From Pirellulales bacterium (lineage in GTDB: Bacteria; Planctomycetota; Planctomycetia; Pirellulales; JAICIG01): a DNA stretch of 15,995 bases. The DNA lies in NCBI GenBank assembly GCA_025924495.1, contig JAICIG010000151.1, forward strand, positions 1-15,995, read 5' to 3'. Positions 14,740 through 15,995 of this stretch are shown here, one piece after another; the stretch's first letter is position 1, and every line of letters begins with the position of its first letter. Both the position numbers and the translations under genes were made by a program. Under the pieces are notes generated by a model that was given only the letters and a program-made list of their open reading frames with translations, did not search any database and was not told the DNA's origin.

Positions 14740-15693
14740 ATGCCTGTCGATTGTCTCAGCGTGGGCCTGCTTGTCGCCGATCATCTCTGCGCTCCGATTC
14801 CGCGGTTGCCGAAATCGGGCGAGTTGGTTCTGACCGATCACTTGTTGCTCAACATTGGCGGCTGCGCTTCGAACGCGGCCATGGACCTGGCGCGCCTCGG
14901 AGTCAACGTCGGCATTGTCGGCTGCGTCGGTCGCGACGTCTTCGGTCGGTTTGTGGTTGAAACGCTCGAGCGGCAGGGAATCGACACGAGCACGATTCGC
15001 CAACTCGCCGATGTCGGCACCTCCGGCACGTTGATCGTCAACGTGGCGGGAGAGGACCGCAGGTTTATTCACACCATCGGCGCCAACGCCCGCGTCACGG
15101 CCGAAGATATTCCGCTCGACCAGGTTCGCCAGGCCCGAGTGCTTTATCTCGGCGGCTATCTGTTGATGCCGGGCCTTAAGGCCGACGCGCTCGCCACGTT
15201 ATTTCGCGAGGCCCGGGCGGCTGGCGTCTCTACCGTGCTTGATATCGTGCTGCCTGGCGCGGGCGATCATTGGCGCCAACTGGAACCCGTGCTGTCAGAA
15301 ACCGATGTCTTCCTGCCCAACAACGACGAAGCCGCCATGATCACCGGGTTGGACGATCCCCGCCGTCAGGCCGAACAGTTTTTAGCCGCTGGCGCGAAAA
15401 CGGTCGTCATCACCTGCGGCGGAGCGGGCACAATTCTGGCGAGCGACGCAGTCCGCGTCAAAGCGGACGTTTATCCAGTCTCTTATGTCGGCGCGACGGG
15501 CGCCGGCGATGCCTTCGATGCCGGTTATATCGCCGGAATGCTGGCGGGCGGCGATCCGCTCCGTTGCCTCGAATGGGGAAGCGCGCTCGGAGCTAGCTGT
15601 GTGCGGTCGATCGGCGCCACCGAGAGCGTCTTCACGCGCGACGAAGCCGAAGATTTCATGCGTCGCCATAAGCTACGCGTCGAGAAATGGTAA
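14740..15693 (+). CDS. PfkB-family carbohydrate kinase
   Basis: A 317-residue ribokinase-like kinase that phosphorylates a sugar or nucleoside with ATP in the cytoplasm. The first PfkB signature is GGCASNAAMDLARLG (40-54). The second, VGATGAGDAFDAGY (250-263), carries the anion hole and catalytic base D257. The substrate is not evident: the N-terminal SVGLLVADHLCAPIPRLPKSGE follows the general pattern of sugar kinases acting on ribose, fructose or keto-deoxy sugars. FLPNNDEAAMITG (191-203) is the N-x-x-E region contacting metal and ATP. Length is normal. The ATG lacks a good ribosome binding site (AAAA-rich leader). It is not obviously part of an operon: the gap to the next gene is 154 bases and shows no clear promoter or terminator. 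Confidence 0.92.
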   Translation: MPVDCLSVGLLVADHLCAPIPRLPKSGELVLTDHLLLNIGGCASNAAMDLARLGVNVGIVGCVGRDVFGRFVVETLERQGIDTSTIRQLADVGTSGTLIVNVAGEDRRFIHTIGANARVTAEDIPLDQVRQARVLYLGGYLLMPGLKADALATLFREARAAGVSTVLDIVLPGAGDHWRQLEPVLSETDVFLPNNDEAAMITGLDDPRRQAEQFLAAGAKTVVITCGGAGTILASDAVRVKADVYPVSYVGATGAGDAFDAGYIAGMLAGGDPLRCLEWGSALGASCVRSIGATESVFTRDEAEDFMRRHKLRVEKW

Positions 15694-15847
15694 CGGCGAC
15701 CCAGCTGATCGCACGCAGCGACTGAGTGGTCCCGGCTCGCCTGCACGGCATAGTAATTGCATTCTGTCATGTATCTAGCCGCGATGCTCACAATGACCAG
15801 CAGCGGCATGGCAAAGTTCATGCTTTACAACCGAGGAGATCATGCAA

Positions 15848-15995
15848 ATGGATGCCTGGATTCTTGGGGCCGACGGCAGTCGAGCGCGTTTGTTTTCTGC
15901 TTCGAAACGAGGAGAACCTTGGAAACTGATCGAACAATTCGAGCATCCGGAAACGCGGGAGCGCACAGGAGAAATCACTCCGACGGAACGCGGCA
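15848..15995 (+). CDS. Host-attachment / release-factor-like family protein (5' end only)
   Basis: The first 49 residues of a gene that runs off the window. MDAWILGADGSRARLFSASK followed by EQFEHPETRERTGEITPTERG matches the start of proteins annotated as required for host attachment (Pfam Host_attach), now grouped with bacterial archaeo-eukaryotic release-factor-like (baeRF) proteins; this is recognition from memory. The ATG at 15848 is favoured over the one at 15842 because GAGGAG (15833-15838) is nine bases upstream of it but only three from the earlier ATG. The molecular role of these proteins in free-living bacteria is not established. Confidence 0.7.
   Translation, partial: MDAWILGADGSRARLFSASKRGEPWKLIEQFEHPETRERTGEITPTERG

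Noticed and set aside
1..15995. CRISPR arrays, insertion sequences, tRNA or rRNA genes, or defence systems
   Set aside because: I looked for regular direct repeats, terminal inverted repeats with transposase, cloverleaf-type sequences and defence-gene motifs and found none. Every large ORF is assigned to a housekeeping gene, except the 12979-14415 protein.

Overview
The window looks like a chromosomal housekeeping region from a planctomycete, probably of the Pirellulales type. This rests on the style of several genes rather than on a marker: a small two-helix membrane protein of the 'FxLxTLxWL' kind, a 64-residue basic protein resembling a planctomycete-only family, a phenylalanine enzyme with the variant site GPAYSYSH, separate coaC and coaB genes, and spacers with degenerate TTCCAAATTCC and GCGCGGA repeats. 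There is no phage, transposon, CRISPR array, rRNA or tRNA that I can see.

Layout. Positions 1-78 hold the tail of an unknown gene. A small membrane protein (126-353, minus) and a small basic protein (515-709, plus) are followed by a strong bidirectional terminator hairpin (837-865). Then come clpB (887-3559, minus) and, upstream of it on the same strand, dnaK (3677-5593). Together these form an Hsp70/Hsp100 disaggregation pair, with a long hairpin in the 117-base gap between them. A 423-base divergent spacer with inverted repeats and a good promoter separates dnaK from a rightward series: pheA, aroF, tpiA, secG, yicC, gmk, rpoZ, coaC and coaB (6017-12924). This series combines aromatic amino acid entry and phenylalanine steps, glycolysis, the Sec translocon, RNA turnover, GMP phosphorylation, the RNA polymerase omega subunit and coenzyme A synthesis.

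Beyond coaB lies a convergent, exported protein of unknown function (12979-14415, minus). Next is a possible 40-residue ORF with an ideal ribosome binding site (14472-14594, minus), then a pfkB-type sugar kinase (14740-15693, plus) and the start of a host-attachment/release-factor-like protein that runs off the end (15848-15995).

I did not find a new multi-gene system. The points most worth a second look are an apparently dead chorismate mutase domain in pheA, the 77-base structured spacer between dnaK and clpB, the paired inverted repeats in the dnaK/pheA divergent region, and the untracked small ORF at 14472-14594.
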